Assembly: GCA_011049955.1 (NCBI GenBank)
Contig: DRGV01000103.1
Location: 1 to 12,747, forward strand
Direction: 5' to 3'
DNA: 12,747 nucleotides
Source of the DNA: a bacterium
GTDB lineage: Bacteria; UBP18; UBA7526
Shown: positions 1 through 6,333 of the stretch, one piece after another
Layout of the letters: each line of letters opens with the position of its first letter
Position numbering within the stretch: position 1 is the stretch's first letter
Notes under the pieces: generated by a model
The model's input: the letters and a program-made list of their open reading frames with translations, nothing else
What the model was told of the DNA's origin: nothing
Database searches by the model: none
Program-made: the position numbers and the translations under genes

Positions 1-642
1 AATATCTTGATGGCAGCGAAGGAATTAGGGGTGAAGAAGGTAGTCTATGCCTCTTCTTCCTCAGTATATGGAGAGACTCCCCAACTACCGAAGATGGAGG
101 ATATGCAACCCTCTCCTCTTTCTCCCTATGCCCTAAGTAAATTAGCAGGTGAGGAATATTCAAAACTTTTTTTCTCTCTGTATGGACTGGAGACCATAAT
201 GCTTCGTTACTTCAATGTTTTTGGTCCCAGGCAGGATCCTGCCTCCCAGTATGCAGCAGTCATTCCCAGGTTCATCTCTCTTATGTTAAAAGGGGAGAGG
301 CCCACCGTTTATGGGGATGGAGAGCAATCCCGGGACTTCACTTATATTTCCAATGTGGTAGGTGCCAATCTATGGGTCACTACTTCTCAGACCAGGGGAG
401 GGGTCTTCAATATCGCCTGTGGAAAGAGAATCACAGTGAATAAAGTAGTGAAGGGTTTAAATAAGATTATGAATACAGATATTGAACCCCTTTATACTAA
501 TCCTAGGCCAGGGGATGTCAAACATTCTCAGGCAGATATTTCTAAAGCGGAAGAAGCACTCGGCTATAAGATAGAGGTTAATTTTGAAGAAGGATTAAGA
601 AAAACAGTGCAATGGTTTCACAACCAAAAAACAGCAGGTTAA
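1..642 (+). CDS. NAD-dependent UDP-hexose / UDP-N-acetylhexosamine 4-epimerase (SDR family), 5' end missing
   Basis: This is the C-terminal ~213 residues of an extended short-chain dehydrogenase/reductase. The frame is open to the first base, so the Rossmann glycine motif and true start lie upstream. Visible hallmarks are the Ser-rich active-site strand (YASSSSVYGE, fragment residues 16-25), the catalytic YxxxK (SPYALSK, Tyr43/Lys47), RYFNVFGPRQ, the substrate-binding YGDGEQSRDF, and a late GDVKHSQADISK segment. These enzymes interconvert UDP-Glc/UDP-Gal or UDP-GlcNAc/UDP-GalNAc in the cytoplasm through a 4-keto intermediate. The stretch around QYAAVIPRF and GDVKHSQADI recalls WbpP-type UDP-GlcNAc 4-epimerases, so an N-acetylhexosamine substrate is favoured but not proven. 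A UDP-glucuronate epimerase or decarboxylase is the main alternative. It is separated from the next gene by an inverted repeat, so co-transcription is uncertain. Confidence 0.9.
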   Translation, partial: NILMAAKELGVKKVVYASSSSVYGETPQLPKMEDMQPSPLSPYALSKLAGEEYSKLFFSLYGLETIMLRYFNVFGPRQDPASQYAAVIPRFISLMLKGERPTVYGDGEQSRDFTYISNVVGANLWVTTSQTRGGVFNIACGKRITVNKVVKGLNKIMNTDIEPLYTNPRPGDVKHSQADISKAEEALGYKIEVNFEEGLRKTVQWFHNQKTAG

Positions 643-777
643 ATTCCAAATAACAAATTACAAATCACAAACAATATACAATGATCGAAATCACAATGAC
701 CAAAACGGTTCGTTTTGAACATTCGGTAATTGGAATTTGGGATTTGTTTGGAATTTGGTGCTTGTGATTTGGGATTT
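643..777. repeat. Long imperfect inverted repeat (hairpin element) filling the intergenic gap
   Basis: The left arm (643-700) is rich in CCAAAT / ACAAAT / ATCACAA words. The right arm (718-777) carries their complements (GGAATTTGG, GATTTGTTTGG, TTGTGATTTGG). Folding the two arms gives long runs of pairs with scattered mismatches. At the centre is a perfect 7-bp stem, CAAAACG (701-707) with CGTTTTG (711-717), around a 3-nt loop. The element begins right after the stop codon of the epimerase and ends about 20 bp before the next gene's start. No convincing reading frame runs through it. It could be a non-autonomous MITE-like element, an RNA hairpin that stabilises or ends transcripts, or a degenerate repeat family. 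There is no U-tract, so a standard intrinsic terminator is unlikely. Similar words recur, as far as I remember, in intergenic DNA of candidate-phylum genomes. Confidence 0.75.
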
Positions 778-784
778 TTCGCCG

Positions 785-791
785 AAGGTGA
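785..791 (+). promoter_or_regulatory. Ribosome binding site that fixes the GT4 start at 797
   Basis: AAGGTGA lies 5 nt before the ATG at 797-799 and matches the 3' part of the Shine-Dalgarno consensus. An ATG at 737 in the same frame would add 20 residues read from the right arm of the inverted repeat, so the site supports the shorter protein. Confidence 0.6.
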
Positions 792-796
792 ATGAT

Positions 797-1903
797 ATGC
801 TTACTATTTTACATACGGAATCTGCCAAGAGATGGGGAGGCCAGGAGAGGAGAACCTTTGCTGAAGCGGTAGAATTTAAGAAAAGAGGTTATCGGGTAAT
901 TCTTGTCGTTCAACCGGGAAGCGAGTTGGGAAAACATGCCAAGGAAGTGGGGATTGAGGTAAGGGAGATAAGAATGTGGAATAAAGACATTCCCAAGGCC
1001 TTCTTTCAGCTTTTTTCTCTAATGAGGAGAGAAAGAGTAGATATTGTTAATACCCATTCCCCGAAGGATTCCTGGATTGCTTCCTTTGCTGCCCGTTTAA
1101 CATTCAGACCCATTCTTCTTAGGACCCGTCATATCACTGTTCCTATATCAAACCACCCTCTTAATATTGTTTATAAAATGCCCCATAAGATTATTACCAT
1201 TGGGGGAGCGATAAGAAAAGCTATGATTGAGATAAACCGCTTTCCATCAGAGAAAATCGTCTCCATTCCTACGGGGGTGGACTTGGATAGATTCAATCCA
1301 GATAAAGTGAAAGGCAATATTCGAAAAGAACTGGGTATAGATCAAGATACCCCTCTTGTGGGAAGTATAAGCATCATCAGAACAGAGAAAGGCTTCCCTT
1401 ACTTTTTAGAGGCTGCCCAGGAGATACTAAAGGTAAAGCCAGAGACGAGGTTTCTCATCGTGGGCCATGAACCAAAAGGAGATACCGTAGCCCAGGAAGT
1501 GAGAAAGAGAGGATTGGGCGATAAAGTATTTATGCCTGGCTTAAGAGAAGACATCCCAAATATATTAGCCCGTCTGGATGTCTTTGTTCTTTGTTCTTTA
1601 AGAGAGGCATTCGGTCAGGCAATTGCTCAGGCCTTAGCCATGGAAAGGCCGGTGGTGGCGACCAATGTAGGAGGAATACCAGAGCTTATCAAGGATAACC
1701 AGACTGGTCTATTAATTCCTCCTGCAGATAGCAAGGCTTTAGCTAGGGCGATACTTGAACTATTAGAGAATAGAGAAAAAGCAAAGAGATTGGGGAAGAA
1801 TGGCCGAAGACTAATAGAGAAGAAGTTCAGTCAGGAGACCATGATAGAGAGGATAGAGGACCTCTATCAAGAGTTATTAAAGAAGAAAAGAAAAGAGAAT
1901 TGA
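797..1903 (+). CDS. GT4-family glycosyltransferase (GT-B fold), EX7Q variant
   Basis: A 368-residue retaining glycosyltransferase, likely acting at the cytoplasmic face of the inner membrane on a lipid-linked or LPS-core acceptor. The N-terminal acceptor domain starts MLTILHTESAKRWGGQERR, with the Gly-Gly loop at 14-15 typical of GT4. It is followed by VDIVNTHSPKDSW (81-93) and the inter-domain TGVDLDRFNP (159-168). The C-terminal GT1 domain has a nucleotide-sugar region with R195/K198 and PVVATNVGGIPELI (285-298). The usual EX7E motif reads E270-AFGQAIA-Q278, so the second Glu is Gln. I recall the same change in related LPS transferases, so activity is plausible. The start was chosen for its Shine-Dalgarno and because upstream codons fall in a repeat. 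The stop overlaps the TTG start of the next gene (TTGA). Donor and acceptor cannot be told from sequence. Confidence 0.88.
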   Translation: MLTILHTESAKRWGGQERRTFAEAVEFKKRGYRVILVVQPGSELGKHAKEVGIEVREIRMWNKDIPKAFFQLFSLMRRERVDIVNTHSPKDSWIASFAARLTFRPILLRTRHITVPISNHPLNIVYKMPHKIITIGGAIRKAMIEINRFPSEKIVSIPTGVDLDRFNPDKVKGNIRKELGIDQDTPLVGSISIIRTEKGFPYFLEAAQEILKVKPETRFLIVGHEPKGDTVAQEVRKRGLGDKVFMPGLREDIPNILARLDVFVLCSLREAFGQAIAQALAMERPVVATNVGGIPELIKDNQTGLLIPPADSKALARAILELLENREKAKRLGKNGRRLIEKKFSQETMIERIEDLYQELLKKKRKEN

Positions 1904-3351
1904 AGAAATATCGTATCCTTTTTCTGATTCTGCTTTTATCCTTTATCATATTTCGTCTCTTCTATATTAAAAGATTTAATCTCTCTCCGGATGAGGCCTA
2001 CTACTGGTGCTGGTCTCAGAACCTTTCTCTATCCTACTACGACCATCCACCGATGGTGGCCTATCTCATTTTCTTCTTCACCTGGCTGGGTGAGAATAGT
2101 GAGTTTTTTGTCAGACTCTCCTCAGTCCTGGTCTCCTTTGCCCTGACCATCTTCGTCTATCTCCTGGCAAGGGACATCTTCAAGAGCAAAGGAGTGGGTT
2201 TCTTCTCTGCCCTTCTCTTGAATATTATCCCCGGCTTCTCCATCGGTGGAATAATCATTACTCCCGATATCCCGTTGCTTTTCTTCTGGGCACTCGCTTT
2301 TTATTTTCTTTATCAAGTAGTCAAAAAAGATAATAAGAACCTCTGGTATCCACTTGGTATCTCTTTGGGACTGGGTCTTCTGAGTAAGTATAATATGGTC
2401 CTCTTCCTTCTCTGCGCCCTAATCTTCCTTCTTTTATCTAAAGAGAATAGGAAGTGGTTCAGGTGTAAGGAGCCCTACCTTGCTCTGCTCATTGCCTTTC
2501 TCATCTTTCTTCCTGTCATCATCTGGAACTATAACCATGGGTGGGTCTCGTTCATCAAACAGTTTGGTCATGGCTTAGGGAAGAAGGGCTCTTCTCTCGT
2601 CAATTTAGGAGCCTATCTTGGTTCTCAGGCAGGGATTGTCTCCCCCTTCCTTTTCTTCGGGCTTCTCTGGGCTATGATAAAAAGCCTCGGGTCAGGAATA
2701 AGGGAAAAGAGAGATGACCTTCTACTTCTTTCTTGCTTTTCTCTACCTATCTTCCTCTTCTTCCTTCTGACTAGCCTGCGCTCCAAGGTAGAGGCCAACT
2801 GGCCTGCCGTAGGTTACTTCGCTGCCGTAATTGCTTTTACGGGATTAATGTCCGGTATAAAAAAGAAGAGAAAGAGGATATTTCTAATACTTCTTGTCTT
2901 TATCTCCAGTTTTATCCTGACCGGCGTGGTACATTATCCTTCCCTTCTCCATCTCCCCCCCAAAATAGATCCTATAAACAGATTATATGGATGGAAGCAA
3001 TTGGGGGAAAAGGTGAATGAGGTGAAGAGAGAAATGGGAGAGGAGGCATTTATCTTTGCCCCCAGACATCAATTGGCAAGTGAGATCGCCTTCTATACTG
3101 ACAATAAATACCAGACCTACGATCTGGATGGAGAGAATAGGTATAATTACTGGGGGAAAGCCGACTTTTTGATAGGAAAGGATGCTATCTTTGTTGCCCC
3201 CCAAAGTTATGATAAGGCCCTAACTATCCTCTCTCATTTTACATCATTTAGGGAAGAAGAGCCTTACAAGATCTACCGCAATAAGCAGTTGATAAAGACC
3301 TTCTCTATCTATCGCTGCTATTATTATAAAGGAGGATTATTCGGTGGGTAA
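1900..3351 (+). CDS. Polytopic GT39/ArnT-like (PMT_2) polyprenyl-phosphate-sugar-dependent glycosyltransferase
   Basis: A 483-residue integral membrane protein of the GT-C fold, which moves a sugar from a polyprenyl-phosphate donor to an acceptor on the outer side of the cytoplasmic membrane. Family marks are the acidic pair in the first external loop (LSPDEAYYW, D31/E32), DHPP at 48-51, an SKYN loop (162-165), EANWPA at 298-303 as in ArnT-like enzymes, and DPINRLYGW (357-365). Hydrophobic segments fall near residues 4-22, 52-64, 72-90, 99-116, 118-141, 152-180, 191-209, 243-262, 275-291, 301-319 and 326-345. A soluble C-terminal domain covers about 350-483. The start is TTG in a 4-bp TTGA overlap with the upstream GT4, implying translational coupling. 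The polyprenyl-phosphate sugar synthase two genes downstream is its likely donor supplier. The acceptor is unknown: lipid A, glycan or protein are all possible. Confidence 0.85.
   Translation: MKKYRILFLILLLSFIIFRLFYIKRFNLSPDEAYYWCWSQNLSLSYYDHPPMVAYLIFFFTWLGENSEFFVRLSSVLVSFALTIFVYLLARDIFKSKGVGFFSALLLNIIPGFSIGGIIITPDIPLLFFWALAFYFLYQVVKKDNKNLWYPLGISLGLGLLSKYNMVLFLLCALIFLLLSKENRKWFRCKEPYLALLIAFLIFLPVIIWNYNHGWVSFIKQFGHGLGKKGSSLVNLGAYLGSQAGIVSPFLFFGLLWAMIKSLGSGIREKRDDLLLLSCFSLPIFLFFLLTSLRSKVEANWPAVGYFAAVIAFTGLMSGIKKKRKRIFLILLVFISSFILTGVVHYPSLLHLPPKIDPINRLYGWKQLGEKVNEVKREMGEEAFIFAPRHQLASEIAFYTDNKYQTYDLDGENRYNYWGKADFLIGKDAIFVAPQSYDKALTILSHFTSFREEEPYKIYRNKQLIKTFSIYRCYYYKGGLFGG
3331..3336 (+). promoter_or_regulatory. 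Strong ribosome binding site deciding a GTG start
   Basis: GGAGGA lies inside the end of the preceding gene, 7 nt before the GTG at 3344-3346. It supports a GTG start that overlaps the upstream stop by 8 bp and gives the GT9 protein its full Cys-rich leader. Confidence 0.8.
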
Positions 3352-4459
3352 TATAGTAAAAACAGACTGTCGCCATTTTCTCGGGGATCGTCCCTGTAGA
3401 TATCATAAAAAAGAAGGGGTCAAATGCTCTGACTGCAAGTATTATGATCCGATAAAGACGAGAATTCTCATCATAAAATTGGGGGCTATGGGGGATGTTT
3501 TAAGAACTACGCCCACCTTAAAGGCTTTAAAGGAAAAGTATAAAGGGTGTAGGATTACCTGGGTTGTGGATGAGGAGTCAAAGGAATTACTTATGAACAA
3601 TTCCTATCTCGATGGTATCCTTCCCTATGGCCCAGAAGCCCTCTCTCACTTACTAGTTGAAGAATTCGACCTGGTCATCAACCTCGATTCCTTACCAAGG
3701 AGCGCCTGTCTCGCCTCCCTCACTAAAGGGAAGAAGAAGTTAGGGTTCGGACTCCATAAAAGAGGGTCTGTCTTTCCCTTCAATAAGGAGGCAGAGGAGT
3801 GGTTCCGGATGGGAATAGATGATGATCTGAAAAAGAGAAACAGGAAGACTTATCAGGAGATCATCTTTGAGATAGCAGGACTCAAGTTTAAAAAGGAGGA
3901 GCCGGCTGTCAGTCTGAGAGAGGAAGAACTAAATTTTGCTAACCAGTTTGTTAAGAAATACGATCTAGAAGGAAAGAAAATTATTGGGTTGGCCACAGGT
4001 GCGGGAGGAAGGTGGGAACTGAAGAAATGGACCATAGAAGGCTATCTAAAACTCATTGAGAGAATAGATAAAGAGATAAAGAATGCTAAGATACTATTAT
4101 TCGGCGAAAGGGAAGAAGTAGAGAGAAATAGAGAAATTATGGAACGGTCAAGAACCCCCCTTATTAATACTGGCCATAGAAATACTTTAAGAGAATTTTT
4201 ATCACTTTTAAACCTCTGTGATTTAGTAGTGACAGGTGATACCTTGGCCCTGCATGCTACAGTTGCTTTGAAGAAAAAAATAGTGGTTCTATTTGGTCCT
4301 ACATCTTCTTCCGAGATCGAACTCTACGTGAGAGGAGAAAAGATCGTTCCTGATATGGACTGCCTCTGCTGTTACAAAGAAACCTGTGACAAACATCCTA
4401 ACTGCATGGAAAATATTAGCCCTGGGATAGTCTTTCAAGCAGTGAAGAAACTCCTATAG
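3344..4459 (+). CDS. GT9 heptosyltransferase-like glycosyltransferase with Cys-rich N- and C-terminal extensions
   Basis: A 371-residue protein whose core matches GT9 (ADP-heptose:LPS heptosyltransferase) enzymes, cytoplasmic transferases that extend the LPS inner core. The acceptor-side motif is IIKLGAMGDVLRTTP (43-57), with the family Asp at D51. The donor-side motifs are LATGAGGRWELKKW and, further on, VVTGDTLALH and VVLFGPTSSSE. Before the core is a leader with C9, C18, H21, C28 and C31 (CX8C, then CX2C) that looks like a small metal-binding knuckle. After the core is a second cluster with C340, C342, C343, C348 and C354. Classical WaaC/WaaF lack these, so the donor may not be ADP-heptose. 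The GTG start has a good ribosome binding site. About 75 bp of repeat-rich DNA separates it from the next gene. Confidence 0.85.
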   Translation: MGNIVKTDCRHFLGDRPCRYHKKEGVKCSDCKYYDPIKTRILIIKLGAMGDVLRTTPTLKALKEKYKGCRITWVVDEESKELLMNNSYLDGILPYGPEALSHLLVEEFDLVINLDSLPRSACLASLTKGKKKLGFGLHKRGSVFPFNKEAEEWFRMGIDDDLKKRNRKTYQEIIFEIAGLKFKKEEPAVSLREEELNFANQFVKKYDLEGKKIIGLATGAGGRWELKKWTIEGYLKLIERIDKEIKNAKILLFGEREEVERNREIMERSRTPLINTGHRNTLREFLSLLNLCDLVVTGDTLALHATVALKKKIVVLFGPTSSSEIELYVRGEKIVPDMDCLCCYKETCDKHPNCMENISPGIVFQAVKKLL

Positions 4460-4470
4460 GAAAGTAGGAT

Positions 4471-4480
4471 AGGAGGAGGG
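4471..4480 (+). promoter_or_regulatory. AGGAGGAGGG Shine-Dalgarno-like run far upstream of the GT2 start
   Basis: This is the best Shine-Dalgarno match near here, yet it is 54 nt from the GT2 start codon at 4535. It is 7 nt from a GTG at 4488 that opens a 15-codon frame. It may be a leader-peptide initiation site or simply part of the local polypurine tract. Confidence 0.35.
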
Positions 4481-4482
4481 TA

Positions 4483-4514
4483 GAAAAGTGAGAAAGTGGG
4501 AAAGTGTGAAAGTG
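4483..4514 (+). repeat. Tandem octamer repeat, four copies, consensus NGAAAGTG
   Basis: Four adjacent 8-bp units: GAAAAGTG (4483-4490), AGAAAGTG (4491-4498), GGAAAGTG (4499-4506) and TGAAAGTG (4507-4514). They lie in a polypurine-rich stretch (about 4459-4525) between the GT9 and GT2 genes. Each unit carries a potential GTG codon. Repeats like this can vary in copy number by slippage and could change the leader of the downstream gene. Confidence 0.8.
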
Positions 4515-4535
4515 GGGACTGGAGCGAAACTTTAA
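4488..4535 (+). CDS. Possible 15-codon leader ORF overlapping the GT2 start (TAATG)
   Basis: GTG at 4488 is placed 7 nt after AGGAGGAGGG. The frame reads VRKWESVKVGTGAKL and stops at TAA 4533-4535, sharing one base with the ATG of the GT2 gene (TAATG). That geometry is typical of translational coupling. The peptide is encoded mostly by the octamer repeat, has no recognisable domain, and may be a chance product of low-complexity DNA. It is listed as a possibility only. Confidence 0.2.
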   Translation: MRKWESVKVGTGAKL

Positions 4536-5236
4536 TGAAAGTTATGGTGATTATCCCTACATATAATGAGAGAGAAAATATCACCCTATTACTTGATGAG
4601 ATTGTGAATCTTCCAGAAGAGGTTGAGGCTTTGGTGGTGGATGATAACTCTCCAGATGGTACCTGGAAGCTTGTAGAGGATTATACTAAGAAGAATCATA
4701 GAGTGCATCTTTTAAAAAGGACCTCTGAGAGGGGGCGGGGCCTGGCGGGAATAGCAGGATTTAAGTACGCCTTAGAAAATAAAGCAGATTATGTTGTTGA
4801 GATGGATGGCGATCTTTCCCACGATCCAAAATATATCCCAGAGTTCTTGAAAAAGATTAAGGATTGCGATGTAGTCATTGGCTCTCGTCTTCTTCCCGAT
4901 GGCGGCGAGGTGGGAAGGGGATTCTCGAGACGCCTAATCACCAGACTGGCGGCCATCTACGTCAGGCTCCTATTGGGATTCAGGGTTACAGATCCTACCT
5001 CTGGTTACCGTTGTTATCGGAAGAAAGTTTTGGAGGCTATAGATATGGGAAGTCTCAAGGCAAGAGACCCTTTCCTCCTTTCTGAGATGCTCTTCAGGTG
5101 TTATAAGAAAAACTTCAGAATTGAGGAAATCCCCATTATCTTTCGGGATCGGAAGTCTGGTGCATCCAAGATTGGCTGGAGAATCTTGGTAACCTATCTC
5201 TTCAAGGTCCTAAGGCTCAGGATCAGAGGGAAATGA
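4535..5236 (+). CDS. GT2 polyprenyl-phosphate hexose (mannose-type) synthase, soluble form
   Basis: A 233-residue GT-A glycosyltransferase of the dolichyl-phosphate mannose synthase group. It transfers a hexose from a nucleotide sugar (GDP-Man or UDP-Glc type) to polyprenyl phosphate at the cytoplasmic membrane surface. Motifs in order: IIPTYNERENI (6-16), VVDDNSPDGTW (34-44), the DXD metal site MDGDLSHDP (D91, D93), DPTSGYRCYR (153-162) and the DPM1 signature IFRDRKSGASKI (202-213). There are no C-terminal membrane segments, as in the soluble DPM1-like class and unlike ArnC. Its likely partner is the membrane transferase at 1900-3351, which needs this kind of donor. The ATG at 4535 was chosen because the motif-bearing protein starts there. 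A GTG at 4496 in frame would add 13 residues read from tandem repeats. It ends in an ATGA overlap with the deacetylase gene. Confidence 0.85.
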   Translation: MKVMVIIPTYNERENITLLLDEIVNLPEEVEALVVDDNSPDGTWKLVEDYTKKNHRVHLLKRTSERGRGLAGIAGFKYALENKADYVVEMDGDLSHDPKYIPEFLKKIKDCDVVIGSRLLPDGGEVGRGFSRRLITRLAAIYVRLLLGFRVTDPTSGYRCYRKKVLEAIDMGSLKARDPFLLSEMLFRCYKKNFRIEEIPIIFRDRKSGASKIGWRILVTYLFKVLRLRIRGK

Positions 5237-6333
5237 GTATTCCAGTCTTGATGTACCATCACGTGAACGAATTAAAAGACAGGTTTACCATTCCTCCAGA
5301 TTATTTTGATAACCAGATGAAATATCTGGCAAGAAAAAATTACCAGACCCTCTTTCTGGATGAGTTAATTAATTCTTTGAAAGAGAGAAAAGAGAAGAGA
5401 AAGGTAGCCCTTACCTTTGATGATGGCTATCTTGATAACTGGGTCTATGCCTACCCCATATTGAAGAAGTATAATCTAAAGGCGACCATCTTTGTCATTA
5501 CTTCTCGTATTAAAGAAAAGTCCAGTTCCTATCGCCCTCACTTAGGGAATGTTTGGAATGGAGAAGTCAAGAAAGAAAATCTTCCCAAAATTTCCAATCA
5601 CTATCAGAGTAATCTAAAATGTGTCAGAAACTCTGCAGGCTCGGATGACCACATCGCCTGGGAAGAGGCAAGGGAAATGTGGCAAAGTGGTTTAATCGAT
5701 ATCCAATCCCATAGCCATTTACACAGTTATTGCTATGTAAGTAATAAGATCGTTGATTACAACCAGGGAAAGAAATGGCGAATAAGTTGGCTTACTGATG
5801 AAGATATGAGATTAGGCATTCCCATATATGAGGACAAACCTGCCCTTGCTGGCCGAAGATATTTTGATGATCCGGGCTTAAGAGATAGGCTGGCAGAATA
5901 TGTTTCTCAAAGGGGGGAAGGAAAATTCTTTGAAAGGGAGAATTGGAAGAAAGAATTGGATGAGGTAGTAAATGAGTATAGAAGACGAAATAAATTAAAA
6001 GACAATTATGAGACTCCAGAAAAGAGAAAGAAGCGAATCAAAAGCGAGTTATTATTATCTAAAAATATTGTCGAAGAAAAACTAAATAAAAAATGCTCCT
6101 TCATCGCCTGGCCAGGCGGAGCATATGATAATGATTTAGTTATGTGGGCCAAGGAATGTGGCTATTTGGGAGCAGTGACTACCCAGCCAGGAGCAAATAT
6201 TTCTAATACCGATCCTATGTATCTTAAGAGGTTTGAGATTAAGAGAGGGAATCTTGGTTGGTTTAAAAGAAGACTCTTTATCTATTCTCATAATCTTACC
6301 GCCTCCATCTATCCCAAAATGCGCGGACTATGA
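5233..6333 (+). CDS. NodB-fold polysaccharide deacetylase
   Basis: A 366-residue carbohydrate esterase-like enzyme that removes N- or O-acyl groups from a glycan or lipid-linked sugar using a divalent metal. It opens with the usual family start IPVLMYHHV (3-11). Motif 1 is TFDDG (61-65, catalytic and metal Asp pair). Motif 2 is HSHLH (160-164), supplying the two metal His. A later WPGGAYDN (293-300) corresponds to the conserved Pro-Gly-x-Tyr region. Between motif 2 and that segment lies a charged insertion of about 125 residues (165-290), which makes the protein longer than minimal NodB domains. No signal peptide or membrane segment is visible, so it likely works in the cytoplasm, unlike many exported deacetylases. 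Start and stop form ATGA overlaps with both neighbours, so it is firmly in the operon. A deformylase role like ArnD is possible. Confidence 0.87.
   Translation: MSIPVLMYHHVNELKDRFTIPPDYFDNQMKYLARKNYQTLFLDELINSLKERKEKRKVALTFDDGYLDNWVYAYPILKKYNLKATIFVITSRIKEKSSSYRPHLGNVWNGEVKKENLPKISNHYQSNLKCVRNSAGSDDHIAWEEAREMWQSGLIDIQSHSHLHSYCYVSNKIVDYNQGKKWRISWLTDEDMRLGIPIYEDKPALAGRRYFDDPGLRDRLAEYVSQRGEGKFFERENWKKELDEVVNEYRRRNKLKDNYETPEKRKKRIKSELLLSKNIVEEKLNKKCSFIAWPGGAYDNDLVMWAKECGYLGAVTTQPGANISNTDPMYLKRFEIKRGNLGWFKRRLFIYSHNLTASIYPKMRGL

Noticed and set aside
643..777. Intrinsic terminator after the epimerase
   Set aside because: The hairpin is long and AT-rich with mismatches, and no U-tract follows it.
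737..796. Twenty-residue N-terminal extension of the first GT4 from an ATG at 737
   Set aside because: It is read from the right arm of the inverted repeat, lacks a ribosome binding site, and the family start motif begins at 797 with AAGGTGA 5 nt upstream.
4496..4534. Thirteen-residue extension of the GT2 protein from a GTG at 4496
   Set aside because: It is encoded by tandem repeats, and the conserved protein begins at the ATG at 4535.
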